Assembly (NCBI GenBank): GCA_030685235.1
Contig: MU839235.1
Coordinates: forward strand, 34,688 to 98,687
DNA from: Copromyces sp. CBS 386.78
Taxonomy: Eukaryota; Ascomycota; Sordariomycetes; Sordariales; Sordariaceae
Direction of reading: 5' to 3'
Length of the DNA: 64,000 nucleotides
The notes under the pieces were generated by a model. That model saw nothing but the letters and a program-made list of their open reading frames with translations. It searched no databases and was not told where the DNA came from. A program made the translations under genes and the position numbers. Shown here one piece after another: positions 43,261 to 54,136 of the stretch (position 1 is the first letter of the stretch; each line of letters starts with the position of its first letter).

Positions 43261-44143
43261 ATGTCGACCGAAAAGATCGTGACTCCGATCACCACTCTCG
43301 ACAACAAGTCTAGCATGAAGCCCGTTGAACCTCGAGGTAAGCCCTTCTCATAGTTATACCAGCTCCCTTCTCTTTGTCGCCGACCAGACATTGAAGCTAA
43401 CAATTAACACCAGTTCACGAGGGTAATCAGCCCCGTGCCTCCAAGGCCATTGTCCGCCGTTACAAGCTCAGGGGTAACATCCAAACACACGACGGCAACA
43501 GCCAGAGCAGCCAGAGGTACCTTATGTAAACCAACCAATCATCGTTCGCCAACGTGGTGCTAACAAGGGAAATTGCACAGCTCGACTCCCTCTCCTCCAT
43601 CTAACACTGTGGCCACCTTGGGCTTGGCCACCATCCACGAAGATCCCGTTCACGAAGGTCCCGGTTATGTTCACCAAGATGACGCCGAGAAACAGAGGTA
43701 TGTAAACCACACGCATTTACCACGGCGGTGTTCATGTTTATAGACGGGAGACATGTACTGACTACCTAACGACGGCCAGCAGCAGCTCGACTCCATGTCC
43801 CTCTCTTTCCACGTCTACCACGTCCACCACCAACAACACCACCAACAACAACACGACCACAACCACCACCAACAACAACACAACCACAACCACCACCAAC
43901 AACAACGACTACCACATGACGTCCGCCTTCGACCTCATGGAGCAGCACGGCATAGACATCAACACGGTCACCAAGGAGCAGTGGGATGAGATCATGGGGT
44001 ATCAGGTTGCCTATGTTCGGAGGCAAAGGAGGGAGAAGCGGAAGGGGGCTGCGAGGAACGTGGATTGTAGGGGGATTTTTTCTTCTTGTTCTGTTTCTTC
44101 TGAGGAGGACAATCTTTCTCAAAACAATTTTTCTGAGCAATAG
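43261..44143 (+). CDS. unrecognised protein, paralogue A of a local pair
   Basis: Four exons (43261..43336, 43414..43516, 43581..43697, 43780..44143) join in phase to 219 residues. I do not recognise the family. The N-terminus starts MSTEKIVTPITTLDNKSSMK; the middle of the last exon is a Thr/Asn tract from ACC/AAC repeats. The C-terminus holds a block, FDLMEQHGIDINTVTKEQWD then EIMGYQVAYVRRQRREKR and VDCRGIFSS, that is shared with the gene at 46267-47285. Intron phases (1 then 2) and the residues flanking the junctions also match that gene, so the two are paralogues. The last acceptor is followed by CAGCAG, allowing small alternative splicing. The basic RRQRREKRKGAAR run could be a nuclear signal. 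Predicted mostly disordered. Confidence 0.72.
43820..43908 (+). repeat. ACC/AAC-rich codon repeat in paralogue A
   Basis: Irregular CAACAACA/ACCACC units encode a Thr/Asn tract in the last exon. Visible directly in the sequence. Confidence 0.8.
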
Positions 44144-44826
44144 ATGGGGGCAGGGATATGTGGGCAAGTGGAAGGAGCTGGAATCCAAGACTGGAAGATT
44201 GGCAAGTAGATGTCAAGTGTTGGGTGCGAATGTGCAACATTGAAAGTCATTTGATAAGGTATCGAGGATGGTTTTGGTGAAGCAATGAATTTGATTTAGA
44301 AAGGGCGTCCCCTAAGTCTAAAGGCCTGTTCGGGTCCGCGTTAGGGATTTTAAGAAATAAACGTGTTAGGTAACGTGCAGAGTCCGCAGCTGCACTCCTG
44401 CAACATTAAGGCAGCGCCAAGGTAGGCCAAGACTTTGACTGCAAGATGGAAAGAGGTACTTAACATCCAGATTGGAATCGGGGGCTTCCTTTCCATTCCA
44501 AACTACCTTACGTTCACTTCTTCATCACTGGCATCAGCAACATCCTGGTCACTGGCATCATGGCATCATGGCAATCGCTGGCATAGTCATTCGGATCATC
44601 ACCATGGGGGAAACGATCGCGTCACTTTGCAGCTATCTTCATTGACGACTTGTTTCCATTTTCTGTTTTTCCATGTCCAACAACACATTCAGAATCTCAT
44701 CACCACTCATTCAATGCCCCAGCTTGTGGTGATCTTCACCTTCTCATCTAGACTCCCTCGGATCATCCCTTTTGGTTCCCCAATCCTCATTTACCCAGCA
44801 AGTGTTATCGACCAATGGGGTGCTAG
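44144..44826. other. convergent 3' region between the paralogue-family genes
   Basis: About 0.68 kb. Contains a CATCACTGGCATCA/CATGGCATCATGGCA simple pattern near 44527-44590. No gene is supported. Confidence 0.4.
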
Positions 44827-46164
44827 TTACTCGTGGCTCTCGAAGTCTTCGTCGTACCGCATATTGTCCCTCCCCTCCGTCCAGCGCATCAGGCGAAATT
44901 GTGTCAGGACATCCTCCTTGCGCTCCAAGCTCCGGCGGGTCCTCAGATACTTTCTCGGAGGGTTATCGATGGGGAACGAGTGGCGTCGCGGGGTCTGAAC
45001 AATCTCTTCCAGTTCCTGGGCGGGCTCGCTGTTTGCTCCATCGAACTCTTCCAGATCGGTGCCGGCCCCGTTCCAGATAGCTTCCGAGATGGGAGTGGCA
45101 TACTCTTCGCACCATCGGTCAAATCTGTCCGGGTCCCATTTGTGGCACATGTCGGCAACGAGTGCGGTCTGGCCGTGGTTTTCAGCAGCCGAGCCTTTGT
45201 CGGTAGAGGTAGGCTTGTCGGTCTTGAGGTTGCTCGCTCTGTTCTTGATGGCCTCATTCCGATGTGGTTCCTGCTCCTCCTGGCGACCCTTCTTCACCGT
45301 CTTCCCCTCATTCTCCCATTCATAGAGCTCGTCAAAATGGTAGGTGATGTCATATCGGCTGCTCGACGACTCAGGCTCAGGAGCAATACTGTTCTTGTTC
45401 GGCTGGTTGATCTTTCCCTTTTCTTCCTCCTTGTCCTGCTCAAACAAGTCCTCAAAAGTCTCCTCCTTCTCTTCGCTCCATTTACCAAGCTCCGAGGATG
45501 CCGTTGACTCGGGAGTCATCAAGAAATAGTCCTCACCATAGTTGTTAAGCTGACGTACGCGAGGAGTCTCCGTGGTGATAGGAGGAAGGAAGACTTGCTT
45601 GTCCTGCACCCGCATCGCCTCCTTCGCGGTTGGAACATCGATAGTCCTCATGGTTGCTCTTCTGCGGGTGGCACAGCCCTTTTCTGCCCATTTATTCAAC
45701 CATTCCTCTCTTCCGCGAGGAGAGGAGGGGGCAAAGTTGCCTTTGTCGAAGTCCAACTCAGATACCAAGGGTGCTTGAAGATTGCGGGTAAAAGTATCGA
45801 AGCCGTTCTGCTGAGAGGGGACCTCGAGGAAAGATGATGGGGTTGCCTGATTGTGGACAGTCTTAGTGTGGTCGTTGGGGCTACATGTAGTTGGCGGTTC
45901 GATGGGCTCCGTCACAATGATTTGCGGAATGCGCTTGTGCTGTACGGCTGATGGCTGGGAGATGTTGCCACCAATTTGGAATTTCCGGATGGGAGCGCCA
46001 GAGGTCGACGCTGGAGCCTTCTGCGCGCAACGGATCTTGAACTTCTTCGGTGTGGCGGCACGAGTAGTCTCAACCTCAACAGCTCCTTCGATCTCATCAC
46101 CGAAAGGGGGAAGGGTATCCAAGTGGATGCTGCTGTATTCGTCACTCTCAAGCTGAGTGTCCAT
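44827..46164 (-). CDS. acidic hypothetical protein directly behind paralogue B
   Basis: From ATG 46164 the frame reads 445 residues, highly charged and probably disordered with short ordered parts. Examples are GREEWLNKWAEKGCATRRRA, KWSEEKEETFEDLFEQDKEE and a Trp-rich CHKWDPDRFDRWCEEYATPI that looks like a conserved motif. The C-terminus is basic then acidic (RKYLRTRRSLERKEDVLTQF). I recognise no family. The same frame stays open upstream of the ATG for 34 more codons (through LPPTSPSNWQPGSDILLETL) to the very TAG that ends paralogue B, and these codons also look coding. The gene is therefore either separate with a 102-bp gap, or joined to paralogue B by a 60-nt intron (46249..46308), giving 757 residues in total. 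The intron signals are poor, so I list it as separate. Confidence 0.6.
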   Translation of the reverse strand: MDTQLESDEYSSIHLDTLPPFGDEIEGAVEVETTRAATPKKFKIRCAQKAPASTSGAPIRKFQIGGNISQPSAVQHKRIPQIIVTEPIEPPTTCSPNDHTKTVHNQATPSSFLEVPSQQNGFDTFTRNLQAPLVSELDFDKGNFAPSSPRGREEWLNKWAEKGCATRRRATMRTIDVPTAKEAMRVQDKQVFLPPITTETPRVRQLNNYGEDYFLMTPESTASSELGKWSEEKEETFEDLFEQDKEEEKGKINQPNKNSIAPEPESSSSRYDITYHFDELYEWENEGKTVKKGRQEEQEPHRNEAIKNRASNLKTDKPTSTDKGSAAENHGQTALVADMCHKWDPDRFDRWCEEYATPISEAIWNGAGTDLEEFDGANSEPAQELEEIVQTPRRHSFPIDNPPRKYLRTRRSLERKEDVLTQFRLMRWTEGRDNMRYDEDFESHE

Positions 46165-46266
46165 GCCCTCTAGTGTCTCAAGGAGAATATCGGATCCCGG
46201 CTGCCAGTTCGATGGCGAGGTAGGAGGCAAGCTGAGCTTATCAAGCCGCTGCGAAAAGACATCTCC

Positions 46267-47285
46267 CTAAGATGTCTGGGATTCCGCAGCGGTAGACTGG
46301 ATGAACACCTCCCGACAGTGCACTTTTGGACCACGCTTCTCCTTACGTTGACGGTTGGCTTCGTAAGGCATGATCTCATTCCACCTGGCATCTGGAATCT
46401 GATCTCCATCCACCTCGAATCTGGCCATAAGATCAAGGGCGCATTCTTCCCTGTGGTCGAGCGGCTCTTCTTGTTGGTGAACGGTGGTAGTGTCGATGTC
46501 GGACTTCACAACAGGAGGCAGATCGAGATTCGTCACAGAAAACACTTGGATATCATTATCCATATTGATGGGATGCTCATCACTTTTTCGCTTCTTCAGG
46601 GAGTCTTTTGTTTCTTGGGTATGGGAGCCATCGGTGGCTGCGGTCGACGACGTCGAGTTCGACCAGTTGCTGTCAGTCGTTTGGGTTGACACATTGGTTG
46701 TGGTCGAGGATGTGGAGCTGTTCATCATTCGTCGTCAGCATGGGTGGCATGTTCACCTCACTCGATGTTTACGTACCTCGAAGAGTCAGTCCTGGCATGG
46801 AAGGCTTTGTTCTTCGGCTCATCAATGCCGGTTAAGATGGCCTCGATGGGCTTATATTCAACAACCGTTTCAACGGCAGTGATCGTGTAGTGGACCTGAT
46901 CTTTGGAGACGTTCATGGCCACAACTATGTCAATGTTAGTGACAACTTGAACTGGGAGCGGGATGTGGTTCAGTTCGTGAGACGACATACCTTGAGGGGT
47001 GAGAGGCTCCAAGTCAGCGGTAGTGGTGGTTAGAGTCTTGGTGAGCTGCGTCGGGGCTGGAGTAGTGGCCTCAGTAGGCACGATGCTTGCGACGACCATG
47101 ATCGGTGTAAGGATATTGCCGTTGAAGTCAGCCCTTGCTGCGCGATCGTCTTCGTCCTCTTGGATGGGATCGGTTGCCGTACAGGCCTTCCAGATCATCA
47201 TGGCCTGCTGCATCGCGAAGGGGGCGGCGACGAATGCGTTGAGTGGCGCAAGGCCGACGCTGGTGAGGGCAGAGAGGGTCGACAT
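46267..47285 (-). CDS. unrecognised protein, paralogue B of a local pair
   Basis: Three exons (46991..47285, 46777..46924, 46267..46717) join in phase to 297 residues. The N-terminus MSTLSALTSVGLAPLNAFVA is hydrophobic, with AAPFAMQQAMMIW, and may be a membrane or mitochondrial segment. Exon 3 begins with a Ser/Thr run and ends with LDLMARFEVDGDQIPDARWN then EIMPYEANRQRKEKR and VHCREVFIQ. This is clearly related to the C-terminus of paralogue A. Both genes have a first intron in phase 1 completing a Val codon and a second in phase 2 completing a Ser codon. Donors GTATGT and GTACGT and branches ACTAAC and GCTGACG support the model. The stop at 46267 is in the same frame as the next ORF (44827-46164), so a fused product is possible. 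Function unknown. Confidence 0.7.
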
Positions 47286-48601
47286 CTTGTTTTCGATGCG
47301 GGGAATGATGGGCGATGATGATAGGCACGACATCCGGTGATGAGGACGATACGATGTGCGAGAGGGTGCGTGCATGCTTCGACGTTGTGATGGGGAGAAA
47401 GTGTAGGTATGGGCAGTTGTGGTTGTCCAGCAGGGGCACTGGGATAAGGATGTAAGAGGAAGGTAGTGAGCTTTCCAGGACCGGTGGAAAATATCTTCTT
47501 ATACCCCCAAGCTCTCGAGGTTGCCTATCGACATCTGGTCATGGTCGTTGTGGTGATGACGACCTTGACAGTGTTGGTGATATCTGTCATGGTGTTCACC
47601 AAACACCTGCTCTGGTCCAATCAGCAGGCGCGGATGGAAGGGTACGTATATCTAAGGTTGGGATGACGTACTGAACAGGACTGAACAGCTGAGATGGTAT
47701 CAGACGGAAAAGCCCAACTGTTCGGCACCCACGTGGTTGTTAGCCGCAGACGCCTTATAAGACTGACCACGGCATCAGACAGAACCTTGGGCAACAACCG
47801 CAGTGCCTGTTGTCTGTCGCTTTCCAGATACGTCCAATACCAGACCACGACCTTCACCAGTCTCTCAGCTGTCTGTCCATCGATATGAACAAGAGAAATA
47901 GAGTGTCTGATAAGCCAAGAGAAGAGGCAGACACTATCGAGTCGGCACAGGAGAAGCGTCAGACACTGCCCGAGGAGTCTATCAGCCACTGTACAAAAAA
48001 CCATAGGCACAGGAAGGCATGGTGTTATTGTGAGCCATGTCAAATTAGAAGCTTTCCCCTTCCTCAGAGGATGTTAAACTCGCCGAGGGCACAAAGCGCT
48101 TCCCGACACAAAGAGTTCCAATTGACTTGGCGAGATAGGCCACCTTTGGTGGAGTTGCATCGTCTCTGGCCAAGAACAAACGGACGACTCCGTGTGTTTT
48201 GTCTCCAAAGTTATACGTAAAATGATTCCCAGAAAGGATCGCTGTGGCGAGTCTTTCCGAGGTTGAGGTGGCATTACTTGCTAAATATCATTGTGACTTG
48301 TGGAAGAGTTGATGGGGTGAAAAAGGGATGTAGTTGTCAACATTGAGAAAAGTGTCGTTCAAAACCCTAACCCGAATCTCTGTGCACCGCGGTGGAGATG
48401 ACGTACAGGCGGCATCAGCCAATCACAGTTCGTGCCTGACATGTCCGTAAAGTGCGGAGAAATGCAGATTCCCTTTTTCACCAAAACATCATCACCACCA
48501 CAACACCTGACCCGTACCACATCCCGTCTCCCGTCCGCACTCGCTTAACCCATGCTACCTATCAAAGCCGCAGCGACGTTGCATGACCACCACACTTCTC
48601 C
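47286..48601. promoter_or_regulatory. divergent region between paralogue B and the TPR gene
   Basis: About 1.3 kb. A 111-codon + frame from ATG 47885 is open but shows no domain, and I do not call it. The remainder should hold the two promoters. Confidence 0.35.
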
Positions 48602-50308
48602 ATGATACAGATGGCCAACCAACGCCCAAACCAAGCCGCCAAACTCGACGACTATTACGATCTCGGCTCTCATCACCGGCCCATATCCACTGCCAAGGTG
48701 GAAGCTCAGGTCTGGTTCGATCGTGGCCTCATCTGGAACTTCGGCTTCAACCACGAAGAGTCCGTCAAGTGCTTTGAGCGCGCCGTTGCTGCCGATCCAG
48801 ATTGCGCCATCGCCTACTGGGGCATCGCATACTCCTTAGGCCCCAACTACAACAAGCCATGGAGTGTGTTTGACGAGGAGGAGCTACAGAACACCATTAA
48901 TCGGGCATGGGAAGTCCTCGAGCTGGCAAGACAGAAGTCAGCTGGCCCTAGGTCGACGTGTACTCCGGCAGAACATGCCCTCATCGATGCTCTTCAGTAT
49001 CGGTATCCCAAGAGCGCGGCAAAGCCAAAGAAGGGCTCAGGGTTGGATCACGGCTACGCCCAAGCCATGGCAAAAGTCTACCGCCAGTTCTCCTCTGACC
49101 TGGATGTTGCCGCCCTCTACGCCGACGCCCTGATGAACCTCACCCCTTGGAGGCTCTGGGATCAGGTGACGGGGAAGCCTGCCAAGGGAGCCCAGACCCT
49201 AGAAGCGAAGCGCGTTCTCGAACAGAGTTTAGCCCAGGACCCGTACCATCCAGGCCTGCTCCACCTGTACATCCATCTCATGGAGATGTCAAACCACCCC
49301 GAGGTGGCACTCCGTCTGGCGGACAACCTGCGCGGCCTCGTCCCGGATGCCGGCCATCTCAACCACATGCCCACCCATCTTGATGTGATCTGCGGGGACT
49401 ACCGACGGGCGATATTCTCCAACTCTCAGGGCATTGTGTCTGACGAGAAGTGGGTGAGGAAAGAAGGCCGCGAAGGAGCGCTCAACTTTTACGCCCTCTA
49501 CCGCTGCCACAACTACCACTTCCGCATCTACGCCGCCATGTTTGCCGGCCAGTCCAAGGTGGCTCTGGAAACCGCCACGCAACTCGAGGCGGCCCTCCCC
49601 GAAAGCCTGCTAAGGGTCAAGTCGCCCCCCATGGCCGACTGGCTCGAAGGGTTCTTGGCCATACGAGTGCATGTTCTAGTCCGGTTCGGGCGATGGCAGG
49701 ACATTGTCGCCCTGGTGCCGCCACAGGATGCAGAGCTCTACTGCACCACCGTTGCCATGATCCATTACGCCAAGGGTGTAGCGCTTGCCAACACGAACCG
49801 TTTCGAAGATGCCGAACGCCATCGGGAGCTGTTCTCCGAAGCTGTCAAGAGAGTCCCACATTCGAGGACTGTGTTCAACAACACTTGTCGGGATATCCTG
49901 GCTATCGCTGCTGCCATGTTGGATGGTGAGCTGGAGTTCCGCAGGGGCAATGTCGAGCTGGGATTCGAGCGCTTGAGGGATGCTATCAAGTTGGATGATG
50001 ACTTGCCGTATGATGAGCCATGGGGGTGGATGCAACCGACCAGGCATGCTTACGGTGCTCTACTTTTGGAGCAAGGACGAGTGGAAGAGGCCGCGGCGGT
50101 GTATTGTGCTGATCTTGGCCTGGATGATACCCTTCCGAGATCGCTTCAGCACCGGAATAATGTTTGGGCGTTGCATGGGTATCATGAGTGTCTGGTCAAG
50201 TTGGGGAGAAAGGATGAAGCACGGCTGTTGCAGAACCAGTTGGAGCTGGCCGTTGCTTGTGCTGATGTTCCAATCCGGTCATCATGTTTCTGTCGAAGTC
50301 GTCTTTAA
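48602..50308 (+). CDS. TPR-domain protein of a bacterial-type family
   Basis: An intronless ORF of 568 residues. Residues 28-85 show the key signature: AKVEAQVWFDRGLIWNFGFN, then HEESVKCFERAVAADPDCAI and AYWGIAYSLGPNYNKPW, a TPR pair whose wording is typical of a tetratricopeptide family widespread in bacteria. Further helical pairs follow (YHPGLLHLYIHLMEMSNHPE; GHLNHMPTHLDVICGDYRRA; EPWGWMQPTRHAYGALLLEQ). There is no signal peptide or membrane segment, so the protein is probably cytosolic. Two in-frame ATGs (48602, 48611) are three codons apart; either could serve. The lack of introns and bacterial-like motif would fit old horizontal transfer, but composition is like neighbouring genes. Exact function unknown; TPRs bind protein partners. 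It converges with the NACHT gene, the stops being 221 bp apart. Confidence 0.82.
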   Translation: MIQMANQRPNQAAKLDDYYDLGSHHRPISTAKVEAQVWFDRGLIWNFGFNHEESVKCFERAVAADPDCAIAYWGIAYSLGPNYNKPWSVFDEEELQNTINRAWEVLELARQKSAGPRSTCTPAEHALIDALQYRYPKSAAKPKKGSGLDHGYAQAMAKVYRQFSSDLDVAALYADALMNLTPWRLWDQVTGKPAKGAQTLEAKRVLEQSLAQDPYHPGLLHLYIHLMEMSNHPEVALRLADNLRGLVPDAGHLNHMPTHLDVICGDYRRAIFSNSQGIVSDEKWVRKEGREGALNFYALYRCHNYHFRIYAAMFAGQSKVALETATQLEAALPESLLRVKSPPMADWLEGFLAIRVHVLVRFGRWQDIVALVPPQDAELYCTTVAMIHYAKGVALANTNRFEDAERHRELFSEAVKRVPHSRTVFNNTCRDILAIAAAMLDGELEFRRGNVELGFERLRDAIKLDDDLPYDEPWGWMQPTRHAYGALLLEQGRVEEAAAVYCADLGLDDTLPRSLQHRNNVWALHGYHECLVKLGRKDEARLLQNQLELAVACADVPIRSSCFCRSRL

Positions 50309-50529
50309 GCAGCGTCGATGAAGACATGGATCATGAAAAGAATTGTCTTTAGCGGAATAAGCGTTTTGTACTGAAGTAACAGCTATAGGAATGAAGCAAG
50401 ACCATGACAAAGGAAACAGGAGTAATGTCTAACTTCACCTCACGCATTATCGTCCTTGATCATGTCTGCCGCCTTCTCCGCCCTCAAGTTTCTTGTCACC
50501 CCGACCTTGTAAAGCCTCCTACTCCTCAC

Positions 50530-53500
50530 TCACTTGGCTTTGCCCGCAATAGCAGATAGAAACAGCTGCAACATGACGGTTGTGATCACGCCTAGATCAA
50601 AGTCAGCATGACGATAAAGAAGCATAGAAACTGGCTGGGAGCTCCGTACCAAGAAGGAACATGGCCACGGTAAAAGTCATATCCATCCTCGTTGCCTTCA
50701 AATTTTGGCCGGTGACTGAAAGCAAGTTGGACGTGGTCTTGACGGTCTCCTCGGATGTTGATTCGACTTGGCAAGACACATCGACAAGAGATGATGCCTT
50801 CGGATCCTGTTCGTCGCTGCTGGGACTTTTTGACCCTTGCATGGTGTCATACGACTCTTCATCGGCTCCTTCCTCGTCAAGCTGTGCTGATTCCACGGCC
50901 ATAGGCTGCTTCTCAACCGATGGTGGACAGAAATCCGGACGGCCGTTCCGGTCGATAAGATGAAGGATGTTCTGCTTCTTGGCAACATCATCTGGCCACT
51001 CTGCTACCCACTGACGAAAGGTGTAGTCCTTTTCCATTGGTTCCTGGAACAACTCTGGGCGGCCGGAAAGAGAGAGGCGGGTTTGGGTGGAAAATACTGA
51101 GCCATTGCTCAAAATCTCATACTCAATGCAGAATCTCGTAAATTTTATACTTCCCGAATCATATACCTGTACTGACTCTATGCGTGACTTCCATGACACG
51201 GACAGGTTAGGGCTGCCCCCTAGTTGAAGAAACATTTCGATTATTTCGGCGGTGATCGGTCCGATACATGGCCCAGATGTCGTTTTGGCTACCGGTTCAG
51301 CGACTTTCGCTCGAGCTATGTTGGCCATGTACCGGAAGATGTACTGATGCCATATGTTGATTGTCGCCGGATGATGGCGGACCCCAAACCTACCCCAACC
51401 CCATACGTCCGTACTTGAGTATATGGTGAGATATGCATGTCGAAGCAACTCCAGCGCTAATTTATGGTGCCTACATTCGGTATAGTAATTGTTCCCGAAG
51501 CAATGATCGCAATGGAGAGAAAGGTACGCAAGCAAGGTCAGATTGTGAGAAGTGTTTACAAAACCACGATCGTGAGTAACCTTCCAAAGAGGGTAGTCGA
51601 GATGGCCGAAGTGCGACGCAAGAAAAACTGGTGGCAGCAAGGAAGGCCCAGCGTCTTGGGCTGACGTCTGATTGTCTCGCTCAGTAATTCTAGAACCGAG
51701 AACGTGATACCCCGAATCGATGGCGACTTCCACAGTGAATGTGGTAGATGTTTTCCAGTTGATTCCACATCGGGAATACCGCTGCCCCTGTACGTGCTCA
51801 AGATGCTCCCAAAACTCAAACGGAGCGACGTCTAAGCCAAGGTTATGACTGCGCAGTCGGAGGAAGCTCGGTATCTGGTAAATTAATGATGGCATCCATG
51901 TGCTCTTAGCCGGACCTGAAAAATCTCCATTTTGACGCTGGGTCAAGGTAGCAAGAAACAGCTGTGACAGGCAATCGGCGCTTGAGAAATCTCGGGTATA
52001 ATTCTCAATTTTTTCGCGCATTTCCGCTCTCTTGAGGAACTCTGGGATGGAGCGGTGCGTAAAGTCGGCATTAAACTCCGTGGGATGTTGTTCTCGTCCT
52101 TTCAATAATTTCTTTGTGTCCTGGCTATTCATGAAGCTGTCCCAAGCTGAGTCTCGGACATCCTCGACAAGCCCTCCACAATAAGCACGCAGTTTCTTTC
52201 TAGCAAGCTGAATGCATTGTTCGTCAGAGGATGCGGGCTCAACCCATGTTTTCGAAACTGGGAGCTTGAATGCAAATCGACGGTCTTGATGGTAGTCATC
52301 AAAGAATGAGTATGAGTATAGCGGAATTTTGATCTCATATTCCATAGCAAGCTTCATCATATCCAGAGTGCGGTACCCTTTGTGAGGATCGATCAGGGAA
52401 TCAAGGATGTGCTTGAACAACTCTTCCAGCTCCGTCGGAAGCAGACGGACATTGCGAATCATGTCAGTCGACCTGAAGCCATTTTCAATTTGCTCTCTGA
52501 TCGACTTGACAGCGAGGGTAACCCAGAGGAAGATTCCCTGAGCCTTCTCTATGACGAGGTCAACAAGCTCCTCTCGAGTCTCCCGAGACTCCATATGCTC
52601 GAGCTGGGCACGAATGTATGCCTGCATATCTCCTTTCGTCAAGTCATGCAACTTGATTTGCCGTCGAGGATCGAATGCATTCATAAAGACGTTATCAGGG
52701 CGGCTGGAGACACAGATCTTGACATGCGAGGTCTGTTGAACCCACTTATGGAGGTCATCAACCATGGCTATGGTGTCGCAATTTGGCGTACCCACGTACT
52801 CATCGAGCCCGTCGATGAAAATACAGAAACACCGCTGCTCGGACTTGGTAGCATGTGCGATGAGATTGGTGAATGCATCGTCAACCTCGGAGCGGGAAAT
52901 CTCAAATTTCCCATCACCAGTCTGCCACGGGACAGCCTTACAACGCTCCCATAATCGTGGCAACACGATCGGAACGAGGTCCGGACAGTCGTGCAATATG
53001 TCATGCAAGAGCGTTCGTTTGAGGCCGGTTAATGTGTTCTGTAGTTCCCCCCCGGGTTTCCAGAAGAAGAAACGCGCTGTTGTAAGTTGGCGGCCGTCTG
53101 ACAAACAGTTAGCATCGCACACAGCTGACGGCACCTAGCAAGGGGATAGGAGGAGACGTACCAGCCCATTCGCGTAGGAGACCCGTCGTGACATCGTTGT
53201 CACCAAGATACTTCATCAAGGTTGACTTTCCCGACCCTAGCTTCCCATATATGTGGAAGATCCCATCACCATGTGCAAGCCAGTCGACAAACAGCTCTCG
53301 GGCCTTTTGTTTCTCCCTGTCCTCTGATGCGCCTTCATGACTGATGTTTTGCTCAGAGAGAGACCACTTGAAAGTTTGGTTGTGTGCGATCGTGACATTC
53401 TCCTGACGTTGTTTCATATTTTCGAAGGACAAGGCTTTCAGGACACGGAGTTGAACAATGTGATCCATCACGCCGGCCTGTATGCCCAGCAAACCGTCCA

Positions 53501-54136
53501 TTTGGCTCTTGTAAGCAGGAAGGGTCGCGGATATCTGCTCGACATTCTGTATCACTCCCATGAAAGAAGCAACCTTGCTGCTATCTTGGCTGTCGACTGC
53601 CCGCTTTAGTTGGGTAAGAAGCAAGTGGTTTCGCTGACTGGTAGGAGTTGCGTGTTAGCAATGATCTACAACAGAGGTGGCTAGGTAAAAGCAAGGGAAC
53701 GGCAGTCTCACTGATTCCACAACCCAAGTTCAGTCACAATGTCATTACGATACTTTTCAAGCTGTGTCTGGATGGCATTTCGCTTTCGCTCTGTTTTCCT
53801 CTGCCTGATTGCAGCGGAAACACTCGTGAACCAGCTCTTTCCCCTTCCTCCCTTGATTTCCTGTATCAGTTCGATGAGCTCGGTCGCTACACGCTCGCAG
53901 TCGTGCGCAAGCGCGGTGATGACTTTGTAGTCGGGATCGGAGTCGGAATGCTCAGGTAGTCGGACACGGTTGCAGAAGGCTTGTAGCGATGCAATGTTTT
54001 CTTCCTGGCGTGCGACATCTTGGTGGACACCGGCTGCTGATTGACGAATGTCGTAGGCGGTGCGTGCAATCTTCGTTCCTTTTTCGATAAAGGATAGTAT
54101 TGAGACTGCCAATCCCACGGCCGTGACTGGATCCAT
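50530..54136 (-). CDS. NLR-like NACHT (STAND) NTPase with C-terminal transmembrane segment
   Basis: Four exons (53712..54136, 53162..53637, 50650..53097, 50530..50591) join in phase to 1136 residues. Residues 1-140 are a fungal STAND N-terminal domain (MDPVTAVGLAVSILSFIEKG, TAYDIRQSAAGVHQDVARQE). The NACHT core follows: Walker A GKLGSGKST at 273-281, Walker B CIFIDGLDEY around 392-401, sensor region ICVSSRPDN. Downstream is a long region as in NACHT proteins without repeats (FTHRSIPEFLKRAEMREKIE) with no WD, ankyrin or TPR array. The small last exon completes a hydrophobic helix, TFTVAMFLLGVITTVMLQLF then LSAIAGKAK at the very end, so the protein is probably tail-anchored. Fungal STAND proteins act in non-self recognition and regulated cell death; that role is by analogy. 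The gene abuts the repeat-rich RIP block on its 5' side but is itself not RIP-mutated. Confidence 0.85.

Noticed and set aside
47885..48220. 111-codon ORF starting MNKRNRVSDKPREE
   Set aside because: Has an ATG and stays open but shows no domain, no conserved look and lies in a divergent promoter; evidence too thin.
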